DNA from: Paenalicyclobacillus ferrooxydans
GTDB lineage: Bacteria > Bacillota > Bacilli > Alicyclobacillales > Alicyclobacillaceae
Reading direction: 5' to 3'
DNA: 64,000 bases
Assembly: GCF_001399675.1 (NCBI RefSeq)
Contig: NZ_LJCO01000042.1
Coordinates: forward strand, 62,001 to 126,000
This document shows, one piece after another, positions 44,400-53,323 of this stretch (its first letter is position 1; each line of letters opens with the position of its first letter). The notes under the pieces were generated by a model. The model ran no database searches, was not told the DNA's origin, and saw nothing but the letters and a program-made list of their open reading frames with translations. The position numbers were made by a program, and so were the translations under genes.

Positions 44400-44758
44400 T
44401 GCTGAGTGCAATCAACCTCGAACAGCCAGTGTACTTGGCACCAGGCAGCACGGATTTGCGAAAGTCCATTGACGGACTTGCAGTGTTAGTCAAGGAAGTT
44501 TTTGAACTTGACCCTTTCTCGCCCTGTTTGTTCGTCTTTTGCAACCGAGGGCGTGACAAGCTAAAGATTTTACAGTGGGAGCACAACGGGTTTTGGCTCC
44601 ATTACCGACGTTTAGAAAAAGGCCGGTTTGAGTGGCCTGACGCTTCATACTCCGGACCGATTGCCATTCACTATCGAGAGCTCCGCTGGCTTCTAGATGG
44701 GTTATCACTGAATCAACGTAAGGCGCATCCGAAGGTGGCTGCACGGACTGTGATCTGA
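44399..44758 (+). CDS. tnpB: IS66 TnpB accessory protein
   Basis: A 119-residue protein from the ATG at 44399, with the TnpB marks YLAPGSTDLRKSIDGLA, LFVFCNRGRDKLKILQW and GFWLHYRRLEKGRFEWP. The longer track frame from 44252 only overlaps tnpA. It is coupled to tnpA by the shared base. It is an accessory protein of IS66 transposition of unknown activity and looks intact. Confidence 0.9.
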   Translation: MLSAINLEQPVYLAPGSTDLRKSIDGLAVLVKEVFELDPFSPCLFVFCNRGRDKLKILQWEHNGFWLHYRRLEKGRFEWPDASYSGPIAIHYRELRWLLDGLSLNQRKAHPKVAARTVI

Positions 44759-44795
44759 CATCTCGAGAACGTATAACCACCAATAAAAACATCCG

Positions 44796-44828
44796 AAAAT
44801 CCCTTTTGTGACAAGGGGTTTTAGGTTT
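44796..44828 (+). terminator. Hairpin with T-rich tail between tnpB and tnpC
   Basis: AAAATCCCTT and AAGGGGTTTT arms (one mismatch) around TTGTGAC, followed by AGGTTTTTT. It may reduce transcription into tnpC. Confidence 0.45.
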
Positions 44829-44840
44829 TTTGTCGAATTC

Positions 44841-46249
44841 ATGTATCATGACATACACCAGATCCAACTACGGAATCATATGATTCTCTTCAAGAGAAAA
44901 ATGAAAAATTAGAGCAAAAGGTAGAGTATCTGACTCGACAACTGACTTGGTACGAGGAACAGCTACGCCTTGCTCAACATAAACGTTTTGGGGCATCCAG
45001 CGAACGCTCTGACGCCGACCAATTGAGGCTGTTCAACGAAGTCGAAGAGACAGCTGAAGAGACTGAGGCACAGTCCGAGTCGGAAGAATCCATCCTCGAA
45101 AAAATCACGTATGAGCGTCGGAAGAAGCAACCGGGTCATCGGGAAGAGATGCTGAGGAATCTACCAGTAGAGCGCATCGAGTACCGTCTTGACGAAGATA
45201 AACGTGCATGCCCCTGCTGCGGTGAGGTCATGCACGAAATGAGCTCAGAAATTCGCAGAGAGATTAAGATCATCCCAGAGAAAAGAGTGCTGGTGGAGCA
45301 CGTACAATTCATCTACAGTTGTCGTCCCTGCGACAAGAATGAAATTGAGACCCCCATTGTAAAGGCCCCAATGCCCCGCCCAGCTTTTCCAGGTAGTTTA
45401 GCCTCTGCCTCGGCCGTGGCATATATCATGGAGAAGAAGTACGAACAAGGGATGCCACTCTATCGGCTGGAGCAACAATTCGAACGACAGAGTGTGCCTT
45501 TGTCCCGGCAAACCATGGCCAACTGGGTCGTTACTGGAGCCAAGGTATGGTTGAGTAAAATCTATCAACGGATGCACCAAGAACTGCTCAACCGCAAGTA
45601 CCTTCATGCAGATGAAACTCCTGTACAGGTCTTGCACGAACCAGGGAGAGCTGCAGAAACCAATTCATACATGTGGCTCTATCGAAGCGGGCGAGACGGT
45701 CCACCAATTGTCCTGTATGAGTACCAGCAAACGCGTAGCCAACAACATCCGATTGAATTTCTAAAGGGATTTGAGGGCTACCTCCACGTAGACGGATATG
45801 CTGGGTACAACAACCTACCGAATGTGACAAGGGTTGGTTGCTGGAGCCACGTGCGAAGGGGCTTCGACGAGTCTCTCAAGTCACTTCCGGCCAATAAACG
45901 AAATGCCCCGATTGCAGCTCGAGAGGGGCTGAACTACTGCAACAAGTTATTCAAAATTGAGCGTGCTCTAAAAGATGTGACGCCACAGGAACGTTACAAG
46001 CGGCGACTGGAGGAAAGTCGTCCGGTCCTCGACGCTTTTTCGGTATGGCTTAATACCATGAAAGACGAGGTCCTCCCGAAAGGCACTCTGGGTAAAGCGG
46101 TCAAATACTGCGTAAATCAGTGGCCTACACTCGTGACATTTTTAGAAGATGGGCATTTAGAAATAAACAACAACCGAGCTTTATCCATAGGAAAATATAA
46201 TCCTCAAGATCTACAAAAAACCTTTGCTACGAGCGGTCTTTCTGCCTGA
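44841..46249 (+). pseudogene. tnpC: IS66 transposase (TnpC), frameshifted and truncated
   Basis: The frame from 44852 to 46249 encodes a typical IS66 DDE transposase: coiled-coil N-terminus ([20 protein letters not shown]), FGASSERSD, a zinc-finger-like CPCCGE with C-x-x-C partner, and catalytic blocks [22 protein letters not shown] and HLEINNNRA. No usable start lies in that frame after the stop at 44849. An ATG frame at 44841 ([10 protein letters not shown]) would fit if one base were gained or lost near 44880. After NNRA (about 46178) the sequence is foreign, so the C-terminus is missing. Confidence 0.8.
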
Positions 46250-46295
46250 ATCCTGAGGATTACGTTATACTCCGTCAACGGCAAACGATACTGGT

Positions 46296-46320
46296 GATAA
46301 AACCACGAGGAGGTTTTATC
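46296..46320 (+). promoter_or_regulatory. Hairpin enclosing the recombinase ribosome site
   Basis: GATAAAACC and GGTTTTATC are perfect 9-base arms with loop ACGAGGA. The hairpin abuts the ATG at 46321 and takes in the GAGGAGG ribosome site in the loop and right arm. In RNA it would restrict translation initiation. Confidence 0.6.
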
Positions 46321-47223
46321 ATGCATCTAAGTTGTGATGAAGCGTTTCAAGCGGCAATCACCGCATATCGCACGCTTCAATACTCAGACAGTTGCCTTTC
46401 AGCTTTCCGAATTGCCTATAAGGAGTTCAAACAATATACAGAAGATGCAGGTCTTCCGTATTCCCGCAATCTTGCGCAATGTTGGCTTAATGACAACAAG
46501 GACCATTGGAAAACCCACAAGCTCAAAGACTCAAGTAAAGCGATGAGCGTGCTAGCAGATATCATGGAGAATGGCCGTGTAACCACTAGCCTGCAAACGA
46601 AAACTGCACGTACTCCCGCCTACACTCAACTTCCAAATTGGAGCAAAACAATCCTGGACAACTATCTTGTTGCTCTAGCTTGTGCCTATAACACGGCATA
46701 CGTGAACCAGATTAGAAACGCCTGCTCACGTTTCTTTTTGTTCCTGGAGCTTAGAGGCATAGGCCAACCTTCTGAAATAACCCATGCTATTGTGAAATTG
46801 TTTTTCACAAAGGACACCCATATTTCATCGAAAGCCAAGGATCGGTGCGACAATGTAATTGGCCACTGTCTTTCGTACATGGCTGACCAGGGATTAATTC
46901 CAAAAACTGTAGGGCTTGTGCTCAACAAATTTGTCATTCCCGACTTGATTATTGTTTCAGAACTGGCGGCACCGGACCGCAATAGATTCGTGAGGTTTTT
47001 CGATTCGCCGGAAGGGAATCTCACTCAATCGAAACTGGAATATGACACGGCTGCAAAACAGCTTGCTGACCTGCATAAAAGCCAGAAATACTCGGCTTTC
47101 ATTCGCAAGTCGGTTGCACAGGCCACACGGGATTTTAGAGTTTTTATGGATGCGAGCTCGCTTGCATACTCCCATGATTTGGCCCTCGAATGGCTTGAAT
47201 TTAAAAAAGCAGTATTCGGATAA
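46321..47223 (+). pseudogene. Large tyrosine recombinase, 5-prime part (frameshifted)
   Basis: Three hundred codons from ATG 46321 carry a first SAM-like N-domain (YRTLQYSDSCLSAFRIAYKE), a core-binding domain (NQIRNACSRFFLFLELRGI) and a second N-domain (LHKSQKYSAFIRKSVAQATR). They do not reach any catalytic motif. The frame is lost at the AAAAAA run 47203-47208. A second single-base lesion at T47309 would return to the frame of 47229-48242. Removing one base at each restores a 639-residue protein, close to the 630 residues of Tn554 TnpB. Confidence 0.7.
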
Positions 47224-47228
47224 AGTAC

Positions 47229-48242
47229 TTGGTTTATCGAAGGGTTCTCTTCAGCATCAACGAGATTTTGTGTACCGGGACTTTGACAACCAGTTGCTTT
47301 GTCCACCATAAACCGAGGTATCCACTTCCTGAATGGGGCGAAGGATTATTAGCTCAGTATCTACGAGAGCGGGAACGTGAAGGGTGCGCCAGTTCCACCC
47401 TGGGCATGATACGCCGTTCTTGCGGCCGTTTTATTGTTTTCTTAGATAAGCACGGCATTGCCAGCGAAAAAGAGATTACACCGGAATCAATTAAGAGTTT
47501 TCAGGCCCAAGATGCCCACAAAACGGTGAAGGGAAGGAATGCGTACGCGATTAAAATCCGAGGTTTTCTCAGGTTCCTTGCCAGAAAAGGGCTGGTACCT
47601 GAGACACTAGAACTTGCGGTCTCCACCAAAATGGCCTCGCACACCTCTATCGTGACTACCTTGTCAGATAACCAAATCGCCGCTATCTATACCTTTCGAC
47701 AAAACGTTAACCGCCCGACTGAATTGAGAAATGCCGCGATTATTATGTTGGGGCTCAGAATGGGTCTCAGAGCATCCGATATTTCGAACCTCAAATTGAC
47801 CGATGTCTCATGGAGGGAGAGTTCAATTTCCATTATTCAGCAGAAAACAGGTGTGCACTTAAAACTTCCATTCCCAGTTGATGTGGGTAACAGCCTATAT
47901 CGTTATATACGTGAAGGTAGACCTCAAAGCGAATCTCACCATGTCTTTGTTCATCACCGGGCTCCATATTGCAGATTGGGACGGTGTACCTTCGGAAGAA
48001 TATTGCAGGCAGTGATAGCGGCCCAGGGTGAGAGTGAGGCGGTTCATGGCTTTCACGTAACCAGAAAAACGTTCGCTTCAAGGCTTCTCGCGACTGGCAA
48101 CCCGGTTACGACTATTGCTGCAGCGCTGGGGCATGCTGGTGTAGAGACTGTTGATGAGTATCTTGCTACCAATGAAGAACAAATGCGTTTATGTGCCATT
48201 AACCTCAGGGGTCTTGAATACGCTGGAGGATTTCACCTATGA
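47229..48242 (+). pseudogene. Large tyrosine recombinase, 3-prime part with catalytic domain
   Basis: The frame supplies a core-binding domain (LGMIRRSCGRFIVFLDKHGI) and a full catalytic domain: LRMGLRASDISNL with the first arginine, FHVTRKTFASRLL, ALGHAGVETVDEYLATNEEQ with the tyrosine. The ATG at 47229 has no ribosome site and its first ~27 codons are in the wrong frame, so it is the second half of the gene beginning at 46321. If translated alone it would lack the N-domain. Confidence 0.7.
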
Positions 48243-48472
48243 AAAAACGGGAGTTTCACAGCCAATTGGCTCCGTATATCTCAGGTCTAATCCGGCAAAA
48301 ACGCACTGACGGCTATAGCTACGAATTCGAAGCGTATATGTTGGAGCGCTTTGATCGATTCTGTACTGAAACTGGATGTGATGATGGAAGCCTGACCAGG
48401 AATGTCACGGCCTGTTTGGGAGAACTGCAAGCCTTGCGACAGATCTTGTTGACTCAAGAACTCCGGATATGA
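48239..48472 (+). pseudogene. N-terminus of a further tyrosine recombinase
   Basis: The ATG overlaps the previous stop (ATGA). Residues 9-60 look like a recombinase SAM-like N-domain (LAPYISGLIRQKRTDGYSYE; FEAYMLERFDRFCTETGCDD). The homology ends near residue 60-65, where DNA of the PucR-family gene on the other strand begins, so the gene was cut there. Confidence 0.65.
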
Positions 48473-49927
48473 CGTTTCGAGGACATTCGTCACATGCCGA
48501 AGCAGTTCCTCTGCCCCAGAAACACTCTCCGTCACATCACCTCGATGAAAGAAAGCGCGGAGCGGAAATGGAAGGCGTGCTGACAACTGGCGAACAAAAT
48601 CGTGAACGACACGTTCAGATAGATAGGATGCGGACTTGGCAAACGGAATCCATACCACAACAACACCCTCTTTCGCCTTCCAGTTTCTCCAAGGTACACA
48701 GGACAGCAAATCATACTGCATCCCACTCGAAAACCGGGCATGGCGAAGGAGTTCGAGAGCATGATGGCGTAAGGCAAGCGTTTCATCTCGAAACAGGCGA
48801 TAGGTGTACGGTCTCGTTAGAGTCAGAGAGATATCCATCCCCAGTTCTGCTTGCCCGGACGGTGACTGACGCCCCGACGATCGGGCTGACGCAAGCCATA
48901 AGACGGAAATGGAGGAGACTTGCGATAGTGAGATGAAATCGAGGTGTCGCCGCAGCGAGATGGAACCTACAACGTCAGGCAAAAAGACATCACCACTTAG
49001 TGACTGGTTTCCGCCCGTGCCATTGGCCGCCTTGAAAATCGGCATGTTTGCCATGGAATAGTAAACGAGACTCTCAAAAGACGTTACCCACTGGTGTTCC
49101 AAGGCGATGCCCGGGGTTTCAAGCAGGAACAGATAGGAGGCTTGAGCGACAAGGATGCCGGCTAACTCGTCAATCCACACTTGCCGGATATCTGGCTCGT
49201 AAAACCTGCACGTAGATGAAGGCATGATGCACAGTTCATAGCGCTTTTCAAGAATTTTCATCGGAACAACAAGGGTATCGTCACCCCTATCCCCACGGGA
49301 GCTGGGATAGGTCCGTTCGCCGGGTGGACTCAGATATCCATGACTGGGTGCAAACTTTCGCTTGCTGCGCCATATCGGATGGAACACAGCCGAGTCGGAT
49401 GGGCGCAACGTCACCTTCGAGTCGAGCACATCGGCCACGTGTGTCAACCAGGTATGAAGCGTGTGCGCATCAGACAGGATTGCTTCAAGACCCCTTCGCG
49501 CGCGGTGGATGTCAGCCTGCTTCTGCTGTTGTTGCGCGAGTAACAACCCGTAGAATTGTCGGGCCATCGTAGAGTATTTCACCGGATCGCGAATCCAAAT
49601 CAGCGGCAGTCCCAAGTTTTCTGCGAGCATGACCGTCGCCTTGGAAAAATCCGTCCGCTTCCCTCCTTGAAACAGGACACCGACTGCCCCAGCTTGCTTC
49701 AAAAAACGCAGGAGCAGGTCGAATGTCGACAGATATCCAGGAAACATCCGTGACTGAACAAACACCAATGCACCATCAAACTCATCCGTCTTTTCGCGCG
49801 TAAGCCAGATTTGGTCTTGGTGGTTGAGGAGAACTACATCTCTCGCCAGACTGTCGATCTGCTTCTGACCGGCGAGTTGCTCAGCGGAACACTCTAGTTC
49901 GCCCAGAAACTCACTGATAGGAATCAT
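48287..49927 (-). CDS. PucR family regulator, C-terminus replaced
   Basis: A 546-residue frame with the PucR plan: N-terminal PucR domain (LARDVVLLNHQDQIWLTREK; MLAENLGLPLIWIRDP) and a middle GGDEF-like region. The normal C-terminal helix-turn-helix is absent. From about residue 490 (after ELLRHVTNVLE) the frame runs antisense through the recombinase element and is not homologous. The gene was thus cut by the element near 48460 and cannot bind DNA in the usual way. ATG 49927 follows AGGTGG by seven bases. Confidence 0.75.
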   Translation of the reverse strand: MIPISEFLGELECSAEQLAGQKQIDSLARDVVLLNHQDQIWLTREKTDEFDGALVFVQSRMFPGYLSTFDLLLRFLKQAGAVGVLFQGGKRTDFSKATVMLAENLGLPLIWIRDPVKYSTMARQFYGLLLAQQQQKQADIHRARRGLEAILSDAHTLHTWLTHVADVLDSKVTLRPSDSAVFHPIWRSKRKFAPSHGYLSPPGERTYPSSRGDRGDDTLVVPMKILEKRYELCIMPSSTCRFYEPDIRQVWIDELAGILVAQASYLFLLETPGIALEHQWVTSFESLVYYSMANMPIFKAANGTGGNQSLSGDVFLPDVVGSISLRRHLDFISLSQVSSISVLWLASARSSGRQSPSGQAELGMDISLTLTRPYTYRLFRDETLALRHHALELLRHARFSSGMQYDLLSCVPWRNWKAKEGVVVVWIPFAKSASYLSERVVHDFVRQLSARLPFPLRAFFHRGDVTESVSGAEELLRHVTNVLETSYPEFLSQQDLSQGLQFSQTGRDIPGQASIITSSFSTESIKALQHIRFEFVAIAVSAFLPD

Positions 49928-50040
49928 GTCAAACCCACCTGCTATATCTATTTCGGTCTATAGAACAGCATGACCACGTTTGTCAGGACAGCCTGTCCGC
50001 GGTTGATGCCGCGGACAGTTTCCGACACAGACGTGCTATG

Positions 50041-50871
50041 CTAGACCGTTTGATATTCAGACAAAATTTCTCGGAGCAGACTCGGCTCATAACCCGGGGG
50101 AAGATGGATTTCAACGCTATAGGTGTCCTTTGCAAACTCCCTGATTTTCATCGTTGCGCTTCCGTTCGTACGTTCGTGTAGATTCTTGCTTAGCTCTTGG
50201 TCTGACACACTGTACGGAATAGGCACGATGAAAACCTGAATTCCCTTCTTTTCCTTCGCGTTGATGGTTATCGCTGACACGATGACTGACGAATTCGGAA
50301 GGACCCGCTTCTGATCTCCGTCCATCAAGGTCGTGTAGTACCAGTTCACATCAAAGACTGTGCCGCCGTACTCAATACCGCTAAACAAGGACGTCCGAAT
50401 GCTTACGTACTGCCCAACGTGAAATGGGCGAAGTGTAAGCAGGATAAGGCCCGCAAACAAATTGGATAATGTCGACTGAGCTCCAATACCTACAATAACG
50501 CCTGTTACAGCACCGCCGACGAGTAAGCTGCTCAGTCGAATTTGTAAGATGTTCAGGGCCACAAGGACGATGAATACAAACCCAACCACAGTGAACAATC
50601 GACTCAAAATCCTTGGCGTTTGCTGATCCAAGCCTTTTACAAATACCCTAGTGACAAGGATGTGGTTGACGTATTTCACAAGCCACATGCCTATTAAACA
50701 CCATGCAATCACAAATCCCCACTCAACAAGACGATGATACGCAACTGGTATGAACGTCATAACCAGTGTATCGTGAGCCAAATTAAAAATGACGGCCAAA
50801 AGAACGAGAACAACAGCCACCACAACCACACGACGCCACGGATTCAATTCTTGTAGTCTCTCAATCATCAT
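50041..50871 (-). CDS. mscS: MscS-type small-conductance mechanosensitive channel
   Basis: An inner-membrane channel that opens on osmotic downshock, 276 residues. Three or four hydrophobic segments lie in the first ~150 residues. The pore-lining, Gly/Ala-rich TM3 is VGGAVTGVIVGIGAQSTLSN, followed by LFAGLILLTLRPFHVGQYV and the beta domain (GTVFDVNWYYTTL; LPNSSVI). The size matches E. coli MscS. The ATG at 50871 or the next codon starts it. The last 27 codons and ~30 downstream bases are duplicated at 30258. Confidence 0.92.
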   Translation of the reverse strand: MMIERLQELNPWRRVVVVAVVLVLLAVIFNLAHDTLVMTFIPVAYHRLVEWGFVIAWCLIGMWLVKYVNHILVTRVFVKGLDQQTPRILSRLFTVVGFVFIVLVALNILQIRLSSLLVGGAVTGVIVGIGAQSTLSNLFAGLILLTLRPFHVGQYVSIRTSLFSGIEYGGTVFDVNWYYTTLMDGDQKRVLPNSSVIVSAITINAKEKKGIQVFIVPIPYSVSDQELSKNLHERTNGSATMKIREFAKDTYSVEIHLPPGYEPSLLREILSEYQTV

Positions 50872-51215
50872 GCTGTCTCCTTTGTCGTGTTGATAGGCTC
50901 TATCATATCAAAATTGACTCGAAGCGTATCTTAGCACGTGAATGGAGTCAGCGTTGAACAGTGCAGCGGGGCTTCAGAGATGCGCAAAATGTCCGGTAGA
51001 GGCAGTCGGAGTGATAGAAGTGCTAGCGGGGTACACACAGGGCGTGTCTTGCAAGTTTTGTGTTGTTCTTCCTGTTCGTCCGGAATATCCGAGGGAGACT
51101 CCTTTAGGGAGCATTTCATCTTTTGTCATCTAGTCAGGCTCTGTGCCGATGGCACCCGCAGACGAATCTATTCTCCACGCGCGCCATCAGCCAGTCAAGA
51201 GACATTTCACTTTGT

Positions 51216-51509
51216 TCAGAATCCGTGGCGGGGATCATTCACGAAATCAATGGATCCACATTGGGGGCACACAAACACGTGAACAGCAACGTTTCGCTCC
51301 ATCGCCGTATTCAGAAATTCCTCGTCTCGTCCGCCAAATACCAGGTCAGTCACGAACCCGGCGCCCCGACTCAAGCCTCCGGTGCGAATGGCGTGTGCAC
51401 CATGGTACTGCATCATGTCTTGGCATCGAGGGCAAACGTGATCATTATTGTACTGCCCATCCTGGCTGAGGCCTTCTGCCGCTCGACGTAGTGAATCAAA
51501 GAATCCCAT
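51216..51509 (-). CDS. Small zinc-ribbon protein
   Basis: A 97-residue protein with two Cys-x-x-Cys pairs (VCPRCQDMMQ and FVCPQCGSIDF) about 50 residues apart, a zinc ribbon. Between them is a basic/glycine-rich stretch. GAGGAGG stands eight bases before the ATG at 51509; the track frame adds eight residues. No further domain is seen, so nucleic acid or protein binding is a guess. It stands alone between mscS and the third secreted paralogue. Confidence 0.7.
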   Translation of the reverse strand: MGFFDSLRRAAEGLSQDGQYNNDHVCPRCQDMMQYHGAHAIRTGGLSRGAGFVTDLVFGGRDEEFLNTAMERNVAVHVFVCPQCGSIDFVNDPRHGF

Positions 51510-51836
51510 GACGTAAACCTCCTCAAATTTCACAGTTGAACTTCGTGTCTGCTGATGGAGCCAATGCCTTGTAAGACGTAATCATTTAAGAGACAGACTC
51601 ATTCTACAGACAGACTCATTCTACAGAAAAAATTATCCGAGACGCGTAATCATTCTAGAGATGTAATTATTGTAGATCAGAATATGAAAAGAGGATTGAA
51701 ATTGCCTCCATCTCTACACATTGATCTTCCTGATCATCATGTGTAACTTTTTATGCTTCAGTTTCGTCTACCCCCTTGCAACAGCTAGATGTGACTTTGG
51801 GTTTGACACCGAAGAACCACAAAAGGAGACGATGAA
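51510..51836. other. Divergent intergenic region with a 17-bp tandem repeat
   Basis: Two exact 17-bp copies (AGACAGACTCATTCTAC) lie at 51591-51607 and 51608-51624. Related TAATCATT words flank them at 51580 and 51648. Otherwise no gene is visible. Confidence 0.55.
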
Positions 51837-52742
51837 TTGAACAATAAAGTAGGTTTGATAGGAATTATTGCGACAGGTGCGATGGCTGCACAGATGTTGG
51901 TTCCCGTGGTGGCTCATGCAAGCACGTCTGTGACCTACGCCCCAACTGTGATGGAAGTGACTGGGCAACAAACTCTGCGTCCACAACACGTTGTATCGAA
52001 CGACCCTTGGTCTGGAAAATCAACCAGTTGGGTTCCTGTCTACTATTTGCAAGAAGCATTAAAGTCCATCGGTGTTCAAACAACCTGGAACGGTAACACA
52101 CTGAATGTGACCTCTACGCCAAGCGGCTGGAATGTCAACGTAAGTAGTGCACCTCAAACTGGGACACCGCCCGCGGGTCAAATGCAGTTTTCTATCGGCG
52201 GCAATCAAGATGAATTTATCAGGTCACCAAAGCTTGTCGCAAATGATCCCGCATCAAAGGCTCCAACGTCGTATGTTCCGATCTACTACGCAAATCTGTT
52301 CTTAAAACAGCGTCTTCAGATGAACGTAACATGGACAGGCACCAACTGGAACATGACATCTCAACTCAATCACTATTCGAACGAGATCGCTGTAGTCAAT
52401 GGTAAAGGATATGACGTGACCGGATCCGCACCGAATGCATCAGTTCAGACCGCGTCTGGGGAAACGTTGTCAGCGTGGATTGGTGTGAGGATGTCATCGG
52501 ATGGATACAATCAGTTCGTTTTCTTCTTCCTCAACGGAAAGTATTTGGGGACCGATACCGCGAATCCCAGCCTAAATATTATAAGTGCTAAGGCTGTTGG
52601 AAACAGCATTGCGGTGACCTATGCGGTCTACAAGAAATCCGATTCCTATGCGGACCCAACCGGCACGCCTGTAACAATTACGTACACATGGAATGGATCG
52701 AAGCTGTTTCCTAACAAACCTTATCCGCAACAATTTAGTTGA
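51837..52742 (+). CDS. Secreted protein with two stalk repeats, third paralogue
   Basis: A 301-residue exported protein closest to the one at 995. The signal peptide ends VVAHA near residue 28. Two copper-amine-oxidase-N-like repeats follow (NDPWSGKSTSWVPVYYLQEA; ASKAPTSYVPIYYANLF). The last ~110 residues form a different beta-rich domain (WIGVRMSSDGYNQFVFFFLN; AVTYAVYKKSD). The TTG start follows AAAGGAG by eight bases. Its last serine and stop codons are the first copy of a 9-bp tandem array, so the array is tied to the gene's end. Confidence 0.82.
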   Translation: MNNKVGLIGIIATGAMAAQMLVPVVAHASTSVTYAPTVMEVTGQQTLRPQHVVSNDPWSGKSTSWVPVYYLQEALKSIGVQTTWNGNTLNVTSTPSGWNVNVSSAPQTGTPPAGQMQFSIGGNQDEFIRSPKLVANDPASKAPTSYVPIYYANLFLKQRLQMNVTWTGTNWNMTSQLNHYSNEIAVVNGKGYDVTGSAPNASVQTASGETLSAWIGVRMSSDGYNQFVFFFLNGKYLGTDTANPSLNIISAKAVGNSIAVTYAVYKKSDSYADPTGTPVTITYTWNGSKLFPNKPYPQQFS

Positions 52743-52824
52743 CTCAGTTGACTCAGTTGACTCAGTTGACTCAGTTGACTCAGTTGACTCAGTTGACTCA
52801 GTTGACTCAGTTGACTCAGTTGAC
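52737..52824. repeat. 9-bp tandem array (AGTTGACTC), nine full copies
   Basis: AGTTGACTC repeats nine times from 52737 with a partial tenth (AGTTGAC). The first copy supplies the final serine codon and TGA stop of the secreted-protein gene; every further unit has the same in-frame TGA. Copy number can therefore change without altering the protein. Confidence 0.9.
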
Positions 52825-53050
52825 ATCTGTCATCTTGTCTAATCGTCATAAAAATCAGAATTTGTCTGATCGCTTTTAGGTTTTTGTCGATGAACTTTCG
52901 ACACATGCCGAGGGAATGTGACTCAATGCGACACACACCAAAGAGATCAGACGACTTTCGGGTTCTTGTCGAAACTTTCTAAATGCAGTTTGCGTACTGT
53001 CCCCTTCCATGTCCGCGAACCCATGTCCTGAACGCCAGAAGGAAGCGATT

Positions 53051-53081
53051 AAAACCTGCGGATCCATCGTCCGCAGGTTTT
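53051..53081. terminator. Strong hairpin, bidirectional terminator
   Basis: AAAACCTGCGGA and TCCGCAGGTTTT are perfect 12-base arms around TCCATCG. A-run and T-run on the two sides make it a plausible terminator in both directions. It abuts the 51-bp repeats. Confidence 0.7.
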
Positions 53082-53294
53082 AGAGGAACTCAGTTCCTCT
53101 GTCACGTTGTCCAGCAGCTTGCAGCCGACTTTAGAGGAACTCAGTTCCTCTCTCACATTGTCCAACAGCTTGTCCCCGGTTTTAGAGGAACTCAGTTCCT
53201 CTCTCACGTTGTCCAGCAGCTTGCCGCCGGTTTTAGAGGAACTCAGTTCCTCTCTCACGTTGTCCAGCACCAGCACCTTGCGCCCGGTTTTAGA
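53079..53294. repeat. 51-bp minisatellite with a palindrome in every unit
   Basis: Units start at 53079, 53130, 53181, 53232 and, after a 6-base insertion, a partial one at 53289. Each holds AGAGGAACT and AGTTCCTCT around a single C, then a variable tail (GTTGTCCAGCAGCTTG type). Because 51 is divisible by three, several frames stay open and give repetitive false ORFs on both strands. Confidence 0.9.
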
Positions 53295-53323
53295 TAGGGG
53301 AATGCGTACTGAGAAGGTTGATT

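Larger units (their letters stand above)
43992..46178 (+). mobile_element. IS66 family element, right end lost
   Basis: The left end starts GTAAGCGTC at 43992, as IS66 terminal repeats do. tnpA (44076), tnpB (44399) and tnpC follow in order. tnpC stops being IS66-like after the NNRA motif at about 46178, where a recombinase element begins, so the right end is missing. tnpC also has an early frame break. The element is therefore dead in itself. Confidence 0.8.
46178..48470 (+). mobile_element. Decayed Tn554/RIT-like recombinase element
   Basis: Two adjoining tyrosine-recombinase genes fill this interval: a large frameshifted one (46321-48242) and the start of another overlapping it by four bases (48239). 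Its left edge interrupts IS66 tnpC, and its right edge falls inside the last codons of the PucR-family gene. Overlapping multiple recombinases are the layout of Tn554 and RIT elements. Edges are estimated from where homology stops. Confidence 0.6.

Noticed and set aside
52572-52826. Leftward frame beginning with a Ser-Thr-Glu repeat
   Set aside because: It reads the 9-bp array and the secreted-protein gene in antisense; no ribosome site or protein-like remainder.
52890-52990. TGTCGA/TCGACA words as copies of the recombinase flank
   Set aside because: Only six-base matches are shared with the flank at 31521; too short to claim the same site.
53079-53294. CRISPR array
   Set aside because: Units are contiguous near-identical 51-mers without unique spacers, and no cas genes are present.
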